Part shown: in pieces, positions 56,192-64,000 of the stretch
Layout: the number at the start of each line of letters is the position of its first letter
Position numbering within the stretch: position 1 is the first letter of the stretch
Source of the DNA: Legionella cincinnatiensis
Lineage (GTDB): Bacteria > Pseudomonadota > Gammaproteobacteria > Legionellales > Legionellaceae
Reading direction: 5' to 3'
DNA length: 64,000 nucleotides
Assembly: GCF_900452415.1 (NCBI RefSeq)
Contig: NZ_UGNX01000001.1
Coordinates: 3,100,001-3,164,000 of the forward strand
Translations under genes and position numbers: made by a program
The notes under the pieces: generated by a model
Told to the model about the DNA's origin: nothing
What the model saw: the letters and a program-made list of their open reading frames with translations, nothing else
Database searches by the model: none

Positions 56192-56449
56192 ATGTTCGAC
56201 CCCAAACAATTTGATGATTTGGCAAAAAAACTTTTTGCCGCACTTCCTTCCAGTCTACAAAATATTGAAAAAGACATTCAACAAAAATTTAAAGAAGTTT
56301 TACAATCTGCATTTGCTCATATGGATCTTATCACCCGCGAAGAATTTGATGTACAAACTAAAGTTCTAGCACGAACACGAGATAAACTAGAGCAGCTTCA
56401 AAAGCAAGTTGATATTTTAATGGCTCAACTCAATAAAGAAAAAAAATAA
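56192..56449 (+). CDS. ubiK: Ubiquinone biosynthesis accessory factor UbiK
   Basis: The 85-aa protein starts MFDPKQFDDLAKKLFAALP and ends in a coiled coil (residues 50-82, REEFDVQTKVLARTRDKL...). This is the BMFP/YqiC family that scaffolds UbiJ with the Ubi complex for ubiquinone synthesis. It is divergent from the PII gene, with a 106-base shared upstream region. Confidence 0.9.
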   Translation: MFDPKQFDDLAKKLFAALPSSLQNIEKDIQQKFKEVLQSAFAHMDLITREEFDVQTKVLARTRDKLEQLQKQVDILMAQLNKEKK

Positions 56450-56454
56450 GTGCT

Positions 56455-56625
56455 CCTTAAACTAAAATGAACTCGACATACAAGACATAGAAATGTCTTG
56501 TATGTCGTTAAACGAACGTTCTCCCATAAATGCGCAGCATTTATACGAGATCCAGTTCTAAATAAAAACAGTTCGATAGAAACATCATTTTATTTTTTAT
56601 ATCGAACTGACGTTAAATTACAACG
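56455..56625. repeat. Dispersed-element derivative containing a perfect 15 bp hairpin
   Basis: The ends CTTAAACTAAAATGAACTCG (left) and CGAACTGACGTTAAATTA (right) resemble the termini of the other elements in inverted orientation, but the typical core is absent. Instead CGACATACAAGACAT, loop AGAA, ATGTCTTGTATGTCG (56474-56507) forms a perfect hairpin. It occupies the ubiK-comM gap. The hairpin could stop transcription out of ubiK, although no U-tract follows. Confidence 0.6.
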
Positions 56626-56675
56626 ACAATAGGAAATTTTGTCGTTTGACTGGTCCAACATCGATAGGAAATAAG

Positions 56676-58184
56676 ATGAATCTTGCATTTACTAAAGCAC
56701 GTAGCACCATAGGCATGTTAGCACACCCCGTATCCGTAGAGGTTCATTTGTCAAATGGCTTACCTGGCTTTACCATAGTGGGCCTCGCCGAAACTGCAGT
56801 AAAAGAAAGTAAGGATAGAGTCCGCTCTGCAATCGTTAATAGCCAATTCGAATTCCCTTGTCGTAAAATTACAGTGAATCTTGGACCTGCTGATTTACCT
56901 AAAACAGGAAGCGGATTCGATTTACCTATAGCGCTGGGTATTCTTGCTGCTTCCCATCAAATTCCCCAAGACCAATTAAGCAATCACGAGTTTATCGCTG
57001 AACTCGCCTTAAATGGAGAACTTAGAGGTATTTCTTCTATTATTCCTGCGATCCTTGCAGTACATAAAGACAAAAGTTCACTCATTATTGCCAACGCCAA
57101 TGCCCATGAGGCTGCTTTAACCGGATATCAAAATATCTCTAGCGCAAATAACTTGCGCGAAATATGCAGCTACCTTTGTCAAAAAACCTCCTTGTCCTCT
57201 CTCCCTCCAAAGCCAGAATCTTGCACTACCCAGTACGGATTCGATTGGTCGGACATCAAAGGGCAATTGCATGCGAAAAAAGCAATGGAAATCGCTGCTT
57301 GTGGTGGGCACAATATTCTACTCAGTGGCTCTCCTGGCAGTGGCAAGACCATGTTAGCAAAACGATTTATTACTTTATTGCCACAATTATCTGAAACAGA
57401 AGCGCTTGAATGTGTAGCTATCAATTCTCTACGGGGTAAGTTACCTGATTTCCGTGAATGGCGTTCTCCTCCTTTTCGTGCTCCTCATCATACAGCATCA
57501 ACGGTATCTTTAGTTGGTGGCGGAAATCCACCTAAACCAGGAGAAATTTCTATAGCACATCAAGGAGTCTTATTTCTAGATGAATTACCAGAGTTCAATC
57601 GACAAGTGTTAGAAACCTTGAGACAACCTTTAGAGTCAGGTTCAATATGTATTTCCCGAGCTGCAGTTCAAATGGAATTTCCGGCTAAATTTCAGCTCAT
57701 CGCAGCAATGAATCCTTGCCCGTGTGGTCAATGGGGTAATCCTCATGCAAACTGCTTATGTACTCCTGATCGCATTAAACGTTATCATGCCAAGATTTCA
57801 GCACCTCTGTTGGATAGAATTGACATGCATATTTCTGTACAAGCACTATCCCAGGAAGAATTAGTTGCTCCCAATAATAATCCTTATAAACAAAGTGACT
57901 TAATTAGAGAAAAAGTAACCAAAATAAGAGCAAGGCAGTTGGAGCGGCAAAATTGCCTTAATGCCTTTTTAAATGCAAGAGAGTGTGAAGAAGTTTGTAG
58001 CGTAGGAATTGAGGAACAACATTTCTTAAGCCAATCTATGATGCGGCTTAAACTGTCTGCACGAGGATATCATCGTTTACTTAAAGTAGCACGAACAATA
58101 GCAGATATAGATGACAGTCCCCGGGTATATCTCCATCATTTACAACAGGCTATATCGTTTAAGCATAATTTACATATTAAATGA
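56676..58184 (+). CDS. comM: YifB/ComM-type Mg-chelatase-like AAA+ ATPase
   Basis: The protein from ATG 56676 (AGGAA just upstream; the frame is open 10 codons further) is 502 aa. The N-terminal ChlI-like fold (GLPGFTIVGLAETAVKES, RKITVNLGPADLPK) is followed by Walker A GSPGSGKT at 218-225, Walker B FLDELPEF, and a CPCGQWGNPHANC Cys-rich insert. ComM is a branch-migration helicase that aids integration of imported DNA in natural transformation, which Legionella performs. Length is normal. Confidence 0.94.
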   Translation: MNLAFTKARSTIGMLAHPVSVEVHLSNGLPGFTIVGLAETAVKESKDRVRSAIVNSQFEFPCRKITVNLGPADLPKTGSGFDLPIALGILAASHQIPQDQLSNHEFIAELALNGELRGISSIIPAILAVHKDKSSLIIANANAHEAALTGYQNISSANNLREICSYLCQKTSLSSLPPKPESCTTQYGFDWSDIKGQLHAKKAMEIAACGGHNILLSGSPGSGKTMLAKRFITLLPQLSETEALECVAINSLRGKLPDFREWRSPPFRAPHHTASTVSLVGGGNPPKPGEISIAHQGVLFLDELPEFNRQVLETLRQPLESGSICISRAAVQMEFPAKFQLIAAMNPCPCGQWGNPHANCLCTPDRIKRYHAKISAPLLDRIDMHISVQALSQEELVAPNNNPYKQSDLIREKVTKIRARQLERQNCLNAFLNARECEEVCSVGIEEQHFLSQSMMRLKLSARGYHRLLKVARTIADIDDSPRVYLHHLQQAISFKHNLHIK

Positions 58185-58246
58185 TCTGAATAAGCAAACA
58201 GCTTAAAAGTGATTTCTTATTGGAGCTCATCAACGCTGTTATGTCT

Positions 58247-59557
58247 TTATCCTGTCACTAAATATAAATCCAGCTTTAATAAACGCATTACAAAACAAAT
58301 CGTAGGGACAAACAATCCAAACGCCAAAATTATAATAACTACTGGCATAAAATGATTCTTTGCTACATTCACTTGGATTTCATGATTGCCATAGATTTTT
58401 TTTCTTTTTCCTAAAAGATAAATTAAAAGTAATAATCCATAAAAATAGCTCGAAAAAAAACTCATCCGTCCCCAAAAATCAGGCATATTTTGAATTTTGA
58501 CATAATCTAGAGGAAAATTAACTAGAAAAAAGCATAAAAGCCAGAGAAGCATCATTTTAGTATCTTTATCATGCAAAGCAACAAACCAAGTTAAAATAAG
58601 AGGTAAAATTAATAAAGGAAAATAATAAACCCAGCCCAATGGACTCAAAAACAACATCATTGCCAAAGTAAGGCAAAAAGGTTGATGATTTACTGGATCA
58701 CGTTCGGTAGGCCCAAGTCTTTTCAAGTACCAAATAATTAAGATACAAAAACAAAATAAATAAAGTATCTTAATGAATAATAAATGCTTTTCACGATTAG
58801 AATAGTGAAATAAACGACAAATGAAACCATAAATCGAAGCATTCCAACCATCACCATACCAAGAAACTCCCGACATCATAGAATAATATTGCTTATAAAT
58901 TGTTACACCATAAACCAATATAGGAATTAACCATGCGATTACTAAAGTAATAATCATCATACCTAACACCTTAAATCGTTTTTGTTTTAAGACATAAAAT
59001 AATAACAATGCAGGAAACAGTTTCATGGCAATGATCATGCCCCAGAAAAATCCCGCAAGATACTCGCGATGATGCAAATAAAAATAATAACCCACCATGA
59101 TGAAAAAAAATAATAAAGTCCCTAATTGCAAAGTAGTAACGTTCATGAGAGTAGCAAAAAATGCAAAATAAAGCAGAGATACATTCAAATAATTGTTTTG
59201 CAGAAATACAGCAGAAAAAGCATAACGAAAAACAATGACAGCCCCGAAAAACCCCAAAATCAAAGAAATAACGGACCAGACTAATAAAGCAGTAGAATAA
59301 CCAAGGTACGCTAATGGATTAAAAAGCCACAAAACTATAGGTGGATTTAAATTAGCAGATAATTGACGGTCTGTCAGTAGATAAGTAGCGGTTAAATCTT
59401 TATAGGGATTCTCTCCTTGTAATAACGCGTGAACCGTTGAATAAAAAGAAGAAAAATCTAATTTTTGGTGGTGGGTTAAAATAAAATAAAGCAATATGCA
59501 GTAAATACTGAGTAAAGCTATGCTAAAACACACTTGCTGATAACGATAGCTCATCAT
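58247..59557 (-). CDS. Polytopic membrane protein, GT87 (DUF2029) mannosyltransferase-like
   Basis: From ATG 59557 (AGGA about 8 bases upstream; the frame is open to 59599) the protein is about 436 aa with roughly 10 hydrophobic helices. The family marker after helix 1 is LDFSSFYSTVHALLQGENPY, in the first periplasmic loop, which holds the presumed catalytic Asp. Later, FFWGMIIAMKLFPALLLFY is also conserved. GT87 enzymes transfer sugars from polyprenyl-phosphate donors. The target glycan is unknown. It precedes no glycan cluster. Confidence 0.82.
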   Translation of the reverse strand: MMSYRYQQVCFSIALLSIYCILLYFILTHHQKLDFSSFYSTVHALLQGENPYKDLTATYLLTDRQLSANLNPPIVLWLFNPLAYLGYSTALLVWSVISLILGFFGAVIVFRYAFSAVFLQNNYLNVSLLYFAFFATLMNVTTLQLGTLLFFFIMVGYYFYLHHREYLAGFFWGMIIAMKLFPALLLFYVLKQKRFKVLGMMIITLVIAWLIPILVYGVTIYKQYYSMMSGVSWYGDGWNASIYGFICRLFHYSNREKHLLFIKILYLFCFCILIIWYLKRLGPTERDPVNHQPFCLTLAMMLFLSPLGWVYYFPLLILPLILTWFVALHDKDTKMMLLWLLCFFLVNFPLDYVKIQNMPDFWGRMSFFSSYFYGLLLLIYLLGKRKKIYGNHEIQVNVAKNHFMPVVIIILAFGLFVPTICFVMRLLKLDLYLVTG

Positions 59558-59608
59558 CCATATCTTCCTGATTGAAAAACAACATCCCTGTGAATGCAAA
59601 TGATTGAA

Positions 59609-60499
59609 CTATGCAGTCAAAGCATCAAAAATTGCCATACGAACGAACACTCCATTGGTAACCTGTCGCAAAACAAAAGAACTTGCACCATCAGCTACTT
59701 CATTATCTATTTCAATGCCGCGATTCATTGGGCCTGGATGCATCACCATCACATCCGGTTTTGCAGCGCCCAACCGCTCCTTTGTTAATGCAAAATCTCG
59801 CCTAAAAGAATCTAAATCCAAATGATCCGATTCCAATAAGCGTTCATGCTGTACCCGTAAACAAATCACTACATCTGCATCCGTTAAACCATCATGCAGA
59901 CTATGGGTCACTCGACCATAATGCACTGTCCTTGGTTGCCAAAGTTCGGGGGCAACTAAAACAAGTTCACCAACACCTAATTGTGCGCAAATACATTGAA
60001 ATGAATTTGCTACTCGTGAATGCTTAATATTTCCTAAAATCGCTATCTTTAATTGATCCAAGCGCGGTTTTTGCTCAATAATCGTCATCATATCAAGTAA
60101 AGCCTGGCTTGGATGTGCATGCGTCCCATCACCCGCATTAATAATATAAACCGAATTACCGATTTTATCAGCTAAACTTTGTTGTAGACCTTCTTGCTCA
60201 TGACGAATCACAAAAAATTGAATACCCATCGCGGCAAGAGTACGTACGGTATCCTCAATGACTTCCCCTTTAGTTTCAGAAGAACTTTGAAGATCCAAGT
60301 TAACAACAGGCATTGATAAACGATTCGCAGCCAACTCGAAACTCACCCGAGTTCGCGTACTGTTTTCATAAAATAAATGAGCAACCGTATTTGTATCATA
60401 GCAAGGATAATCACTATTATGTTTAAAATAAATCGCACGTTGTAGAATTGATTCAATTTGTTGTCGTGATAATTGACTAATTTCTAGAAAATGATTCAT
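59609..60499 (-). CDS. pyrB: Aspartate carbamoyltransferase catalytic chain
   Basis: The 296-aa enzyme has the carbamoyl-phosphate-binding STRTRVSFE at 47-55, SSSETKGE, HPSQALLDM, and HPGPMNRGIE near the C-terminus. It condenses carbamoyl phosphate and aspartate in pyrimidine synthesis. The yqgE-ruvX-pyrB order is common in gammaproteobacteria; the usual pyrR and pyrC-like partners are absent here, and no pyrI follows. Confidence 0.97.
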   Translation of the reverse strand: MNHFLEISQLSRQQIESILQRAIYFKHNSDYPCYDTNTVAHLFYENSTRTRVSFELAANRLSMPVVNLDLQSSSETKGEVIEDTVRTLAAMGIQFFVIRHEQEGLQQSLADKIGNSVYIINAGDGTHAHPSQALLDMMTIIEQKPRLDQLKIAILGNIKHSRVANSFQCICAQLGVGELVLVAPELWQPRTVHYGRVTHSLHDGLTDADVVICLRVQHERLLESDHLDLDSFRRDFALTKERLGAAKPDVMVMHPGPMNRGIEIDNEVADGASSFVLRQVTNGVFVRMAIFDALTA

Positions 60500-60605
60500 A
60501 AAACTCTAATCTATTCTTTAAGAATGCATCATAACAAGATTAAACGAACACCAATAATTTTCAACGTTACCTATGTCTAATCTCATTAGGATACATCCTA
60601 GAAAG

Positions 60606-61025
60606 TTATTCCGGATGTTGTAACCATTGCTCAAGTATAACACAAGCCGCTATGCTATCCACCTCTGATTGCTTGATTTTACGATACCCGCCCTGTGCAA
60701 ACAATTGCTCTCTAGCCGCAACAGTTGAGAGTCGCTCATCAACCAAATGAACAGGGAGAACAAAACGTTTATGTAATTCTTGAGCAAATCGACGCGCTGG
60801 GGCAGTTGTGTATAGTTCACTGCCATCAATACATGTTGGAATACCAACAACTAACCCATGGGGTGTCCACTGCGCAATAACCTTGGCAACAGCATTCCAA
60901 TCTGGAACACCTGCACGAGCACTAAGCGTTGCTAAAGGTGAAGCACTGCATGTAAGCTGCTGACCTACAGCAACTCCAATACGTTTATAACCAAAATCAA
61001 AACCTAAATAAACGGAACTAGGCAT
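60606..61025 (-). CDS. ruvX: Putative Holliday junction resolvase / pre-16S rRNA nuclease
   Basis: From ATG 61025 the protein is 139 aa with an RNase H-like fold: FDFGYKRIGVAVG, GLVVGIPTCIDGSE, VHLVDERLSTVAARE and a late DSIAAC with the acidic site. It overlaps the upstream yqgE end by 8 bases. The YqgF family is implicated in 16S rRNA 5' processing and in Holliday junction work. A TTG two codons upstream is less likely as the start. Confidence 0.94.
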   Translation of the reverse strand: MPSSVYLGFDFGYKRIGVAVGQQLTCSASPLATLSARAGVPDWNAVAKVIAQWTPHGLVVGIPTCIDGSELYTTAPARRFAQELHKRFVLPVHLVDERLSTVAAREQLFAQGGYRKIKQSEVDSIAACVILEQWLQHPE

Positions 61026-61581
61026 GGCCAATATTCGAACTCAATTGATTCATTTTGACTCCTAAAGTTGATCCTGCATATTCCCAACGATCTTCAAAGG
61101 GTATCTCATACAGAATCTCTGAACGATAAGGACAAACCAACCAAGTATTCTCTAGGATTTCTTTTTCTAATTGATGCTCTACCCATCCAGCATAACCTAA
61201 GGTGATTAAAACTTCTTTGGGACCCTTGTCTTCAGCAATGGCTCGAATAATATCATTAGATGTCGTTACCGTCACTTCTTCTTGCAGAAATAAACTGGAT
61301 CGCCAAGTGCCTAATTGTTTATGAATGACAAAACCTCTTTCTGGCTGAACTGGACCACCAAACATTAACGGTAGATGGCTTTGCTCTGAATGAATAGGCT
61401 CAATATGTAACTGCTCAAAAACTATAGCCAAAGGAAACTGCATGGGTCGATTAATAATGAGACCAACTGAACCCTGCTCATGATGCTCGCAAATATAGAT
61501 CACTGTTCTTTCAAAATTAGGATCATTGAGAGACGGCATAGCAATCAGCAAGTGATTAGCCAAGGAGCTTATAATTGCCAT
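61018..61581 (-). CDS. yqgE: YqgE/AlgH family protein
   Basis: The 187-aa protein shows LANHLLIAMPSLNDPNFERTV in two parts, YICEHHEQGSVGLIINRPM, FGGPVQPERGFVIH and LGYAGWVEHQLEKEI, the conserved blocks of the DUF179 family. The role is not established; neighbouring conservation with ruvX suggests involvement in nucleic acid or translation maintenance. GGAGGG lies 4 bases before the ATG. First gene of yqgE-ruvX-pyrB. Confidence 0.93.
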   Translation of the reverse strand: MAIISSLANHLLIAMPSLNDPNFERTVIYICEHHEQGSVGLIINRPMQFPLAIVFEQLHIEPIHSEQSHLPLMFGGPVQPERGFVIHKQLGTWRSSLFLQEEVTVTTSNDIIRAIAEDKGPKEVLITLGYAGWVEHQLEKEILENTWLVCPYRSEILYEIPFEDRWEYAGSTLGVKMNQLSSNIGHA

Positions 61582-61720
61582 GGACCCTCCCGAAAAAGTA
61601 ATTTTTACTTATATGTTTCTTACTTTAAGTATATACTATAAACAGATTTGATTGCTTTTAATTCATAATTTTTAAAAAGTGAACTTTGCGTCAGATAGTG
61701 TCTGTTTGGAAAAAAAGTCT

Positions 61721-61736
61721 TTGAACTTAAGTTCAA
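61721..61736. promoter_or_regulatory. Perfect 16 bp palindrome upstream of the phosphate-transport pair
   Basis: TTGAACTTAAGTTCAA lies between the divergent yqgE and PhoU-like genes, 63 bases before the latter's ATG. Downstream, TTGTTC (61742) and TATACT (61763) are 15 bases apart, a weak sigma-70-like promoter for the phosphate genes. The symmetry suggests an operator; it does not match the Pho box. Confidence 0.4.
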
Positions 61737-61799
61737 CAGTTTTGTTCCTGGTAAAGTTTGGGTATACTTCACAAAAATTTGCTTAAGAGACTCAATATC

Positions 61800-62471
61800 A
61801 TGAGCAGCATATTTAATATGTTTGGTCCTTCACCAATAAGACCTATAGAACAACACATGCGTAAAGTACATCAATGCGCAAAACAGCTCTACCCTTTTTT
61901 TGAGGCCGTTTTAAAACAGGATTGGACAACAGCGAATAAAATTAAAGAAAAAATTCTTGATTTTGAAAAAGAAGCTGATTTAATTAAGCGTGATTTACGT
62001 CTTCATTTACCTACGGGACTTTTCCTACCCGTTTCCCGAACTGATCTACTTGAGCTTCTCAGTGCCCAAGATCTCATCGCCAATAAAGCAGAGGACATCG
62101 CGATTTTAATCACAAGCAGGAAAATGTCTATCCCTGAATCTTTAGTCCCTGTTTTTATGCCTTTTTTAAGCCGTTGTCTTGATGCATCAAAACAAGCGTG
62201 TAAAGCAATCAATGAGTTAGATGAATTATTAGAAACAGGTTTCAGAGGTTCTGAGGTTAAAATCGTTGAAGAAATGATTTTAAAACTCTATGAAATTGAA
62301 CATGATAGCGATGCACGACTCGCAGAAGTAAGGCATCGTATTTTTGAAATCGAAAATGATTTATCTGCCATTGATACAATATTTTTATACAAATTGGTCC
62401 AGTGGATTGATGATTTAGCTGACGATGCCCAACATGTAGGCAGCCGTCTCCAAATTTTAATAGCCCGGTAG
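61800..62471 (+). CDS. PhoU-like DUF47 (TIGR00153) phosphate-transport regulator
   Basis: From ATG 61800 the protein is 223 aa, all-helical, with repeated acidic ExxxD motifs such as KEAD and EHDSDARLAEV that bind metal in PhoU-type proteins. Nearly always paired with a Pit gene, as here, and thought to tune its activity. The gene ends 9 bases before the Pit start. AAGAGA is the only ribosome-site-like sequence. Confidence 0.9.
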   Translation: MSSIFNMFGPSPIRPIEQHMRKVHQCAKQLYPFFEAVLKQDWTTANKIKEKILDFEKEADLIKRDLRLHLPTGLFLPVSRTDLLELLSAQDLIANKAEDIAILITSRKMSIPESLVPVFMPFLSRCLDASKQACKAINELDELLETGFRGSEVKIVEEMILKLYEIEHDSDARLAEVRHRIFEIENDLSAIDTIFLYKLVQWIDDLADDAQHVGSRLQILIAR

Positions 62472-62480
62472 TCAAACTCT

Positions 62481-63734
62481 ATGGATTATTCAATCATTTA
62501 TCTTCTTACAGCAGTTATTTTATGTTTTCTAATGACTTGGGGAGTGGGTGCTAATGACTTAGCGAATGTCATGAGCACTACTATGGGCTCTAAAGCAGTC
62601 ACAGTCAGACAAGCCATGTTGATCGCTATAATTTTTGAATTTGCCGGTGCTTTTTTAGGAGGAACAGGTGTTACAGAAACGATGCGCGATGGAATTATAA
62701 ACTCCAGCCAACTATCTGGAGAACCATTAATTCTTATTGAAGGCATGCTTGGTGTTTTATTAGCCTGTACTATCTGGATGAATCTTGCAAGCTATCTTGG
62801 AGTTCCTGTTTCCATCACTAATGCCTTAGTAGGCTCAATGGTTGGTTTTGGCACTGTAGTATTAGGACCTCAAGCAATTCATTGGAACCAAGTCAGCCAT
62901 ATTGCTATAAGTTGGATTACTTCACCAATGATTTCAGGGATTACTGCATTTGCATTATTTACGAGTATTCAGCAAACCATCTTTGTCAAAAGCAATCCTC
63001 TCACTAAAGCTAAACTATATATTCCCATTTATCTCTTTCTCATTGGTTCTATTTTGTCATTTATTACCGTATTTAAGGGACTGAATCACTTCCACATTCA
63101 CCTTAATTTTAAACAAAATCTAGCGGTCACCTTGGCAACCAGTATTATCATTACCGTTATTGGTATCATCATAATTAAGCGGATTCCCGAGCCTCATCGA
63201 ATAAGACGCAGAGAACGTTTTATACAAGTCGAAAAATATTTTGCAGTGCTTATGGCAATGACGGCCTGCGCTATGGCTTTTGCTCATGGATCAAATGATG
63301 TTGCACTTGCGGTGGGACCGCTCTCAATAATCTACAGCTTAGTAATGAGCTCACATCAAGTTTTTGATGCTAATAATTATCCAGCATGGATTATATTATT
63401 AGGTTGTATCGGCGTTGTCACTGGCCTTCTTATGTATGGTAGAAAAGTTATTGAAACCGTAGGAAGTGCAATAACCGCCCTCACCCCTAGTCGCGCATTT
63501 GCCGCAACACTTTCTGCGGCAACAACAGTGGTAGTGGCTACAAGTACCGGCATTCCAGTTTCAGCAACACAAACTTTAGTTGGAGCTGTTCTTGGAGTAG
63601 GATTAGCGCGAGGTATTGGTGCTTTAAATTTAATTGTAATTCGTAATATTTTTATGTCCTGGATATTAACCTTACCTGCAGCCTCAATTTTAACCATTTT
63701 ATCTTATAAATTATTGCATGCATTTTTGGGATAA
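62481..63734 (+). CDS. pit: Low-affinity inorganic phosphate transporter, Pit family
   Basis: The 417-aa protein has about 10-11 hydrophobic helices and the two Pit signatures as an inverted duplication: GANDLANVMSTTMGSKAV near residue 20 and HGSNDVALAVGPL near 270. The first half ends in PVSITNALVG and the second in PVSATQTLVGAVLG. It takes up metal-phosphate with protons. It is co-transcribed with the PhoU-like gene. Confidence 0.95.
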   Translation: MDYSIIYLLTAVILCFLMTWGVGANDLANVMSTTMGSKAVTVRQAMLIAIIFEFAGAFLGGTGVTETMRDGIINSSQLSGEPLILIEGMLGVLLACTIWMNLASYLGVPVSITNALVGSMVGFGTVVLGPQAIHWNQVSHIAISWITSPMISGITAFALFTSIQQTIFVKSNPLTKAKLYIPIYLFLIGSILSFITVFKGLNHFHIHLNFKQNLAVTLATSIIITVIGIIIIKRIPEPHRIRRRERFIQVEKYFAVLMAMTACAMAFAHGSNDVALAVGPLSIIYSLVMSSHQVFDANNYPAWIILLGCIGVVTGLLMYGRKVIETVGSAITALTPSRAFAATLSAATTVVVATSTGIPVSATQTLVGAVLGVGLARGIGALNLIVIRNIFMSWILTLPAASILTILSYKLLHAFLG

Positions 63735-64000
63735 ATAATCAAGTGTAAACCCGGGAACAAACTCCTATTCGGACTTCGATTCCCGGATTATGCCACGCAT
63801 CATCCTCCGCTAAAGAGGGAAAATCTAATAGAGTATTAAGTGGAACGAGCTTCTTTTTAGAATAGCTGGAATTAACAGAAAAAAACTTAGATAAACTCCC
63901 TTTCCTTAATAAAACTCAACATCCACCTTACACATCGTTACTCTGCTCAGTGGGTAGTCCTTAGTTTCAACAAAAAGATAAGTGCTCATCAATAGTTAAC

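Noticed and set aside
63750-63800. tRNA-like 3' end (GGACTTCGATTCCCGGATTATGCCA, seen in parts)
   Set aside because: The TTCGATTC box is present but the T-stem does not pair, and no matching D- or anticodon arm is found upstream. CCGGGAA/TTCCCGG could instead be a weak hairpin after the Pit gene. The remaining bases to 64000 show no supported gene.

Overview
The window looks like a chromosomal segment of a Legionella species. It is AT-rich. It carries a ProA-type secreted zinc metalloprotease, a protein matching the Legionella cysteine phytase LppA (active-site Cys at residue 231), two candidate type IV-secreted effectors (a NADAR-repeat protein and a histidine-phosphatase-like protein with an acidic tail), and gammaproteobacterial housekeeping blocks (aroQ-accB-accC-prmA-purH; yqgE-ruvX-pyrB; ubiK, comM, pabC). 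Species cannot be named from sequence alone. No rRNA, tRNA, CRISPR array, prophage or intact insertion sequence was seen.

Left part (1-17 kb): a secreted metallo-beta-lactamase-fold hydrolase, a VOC protein coupled to a 53-aa basic peptide, and a DedA membrane protein. A three-gene bufferin-type RiPP locus follows (Cys-rich precursor, DUF692 iron oxidase, DUF2063 partner). Then come a cNMP-binding/patatin phospholipase, a peptide deformylase with an export signal, a HAD phosphatase, the histidine-phosphatase-like candidate effector, an LD-carboxypeptidase and a 3 x 293 bp tandem palindromic array. The part ends with a nitroreductase plus Cys-rich secreted protein, and an isochorismatase-fold protein coupled to a FUSC-type membrane protein.

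Middle (17-43 kb): an outer-membrane beta-barrel, a fused 5-oxoprolinase/hydantoinase, a decayed cyclase-family gene and an FAD monooxygenase form a small catabolic-looking cluster. Next are the NADAR protein with three near-identical 58-aa repeats, the phytase followed by two half-size YeeE/YedE transporter genes, an FtsH-type protease, an erythromycin-esterase/alpha-beta hydrolase pair and a SulP-STAS-cNMP transporter. A serB-like/serA-like pair, a complete 241 bp MITE with 8 bp target duplication, queE, an EEP nuclease, an alpha/beta hydrolase, proA and a drug-type MFS exporter complete it.

Right part (43-64 kb): mostly conserved metabolism. It covers shikimate and fatty-acid synthesis (aroQ, accB, accC), prmA, purH, a polyhydroxyalkanoate synthase, an Aas-like acyltransferase/acyl-ACP-synthetase fusion with a degenerate acyltransferase site, pabC, a PA3496-like acidic protein, 5-formyl-THF cyclo-ligase, a PII protein, ubiK, comM, a GT87-like membrane protein, pyrB/ruvX/yqgE and a PhoU-like/Pit phosphate pair.

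A recurring theme is a family of palindromic non-coding elements (core related to GTTCGGGCTGAGGA...TCTCGAAGCC and its reverse complement). They sit in intergenic regions near 5.7, 12.0-12.9, 21.9, 37.1 and 54.9 kb. Shorter derivatives sharing only the termini lie near 38.2, 55.1 and 56.5 kb. Several lie immediately upstream of genes.
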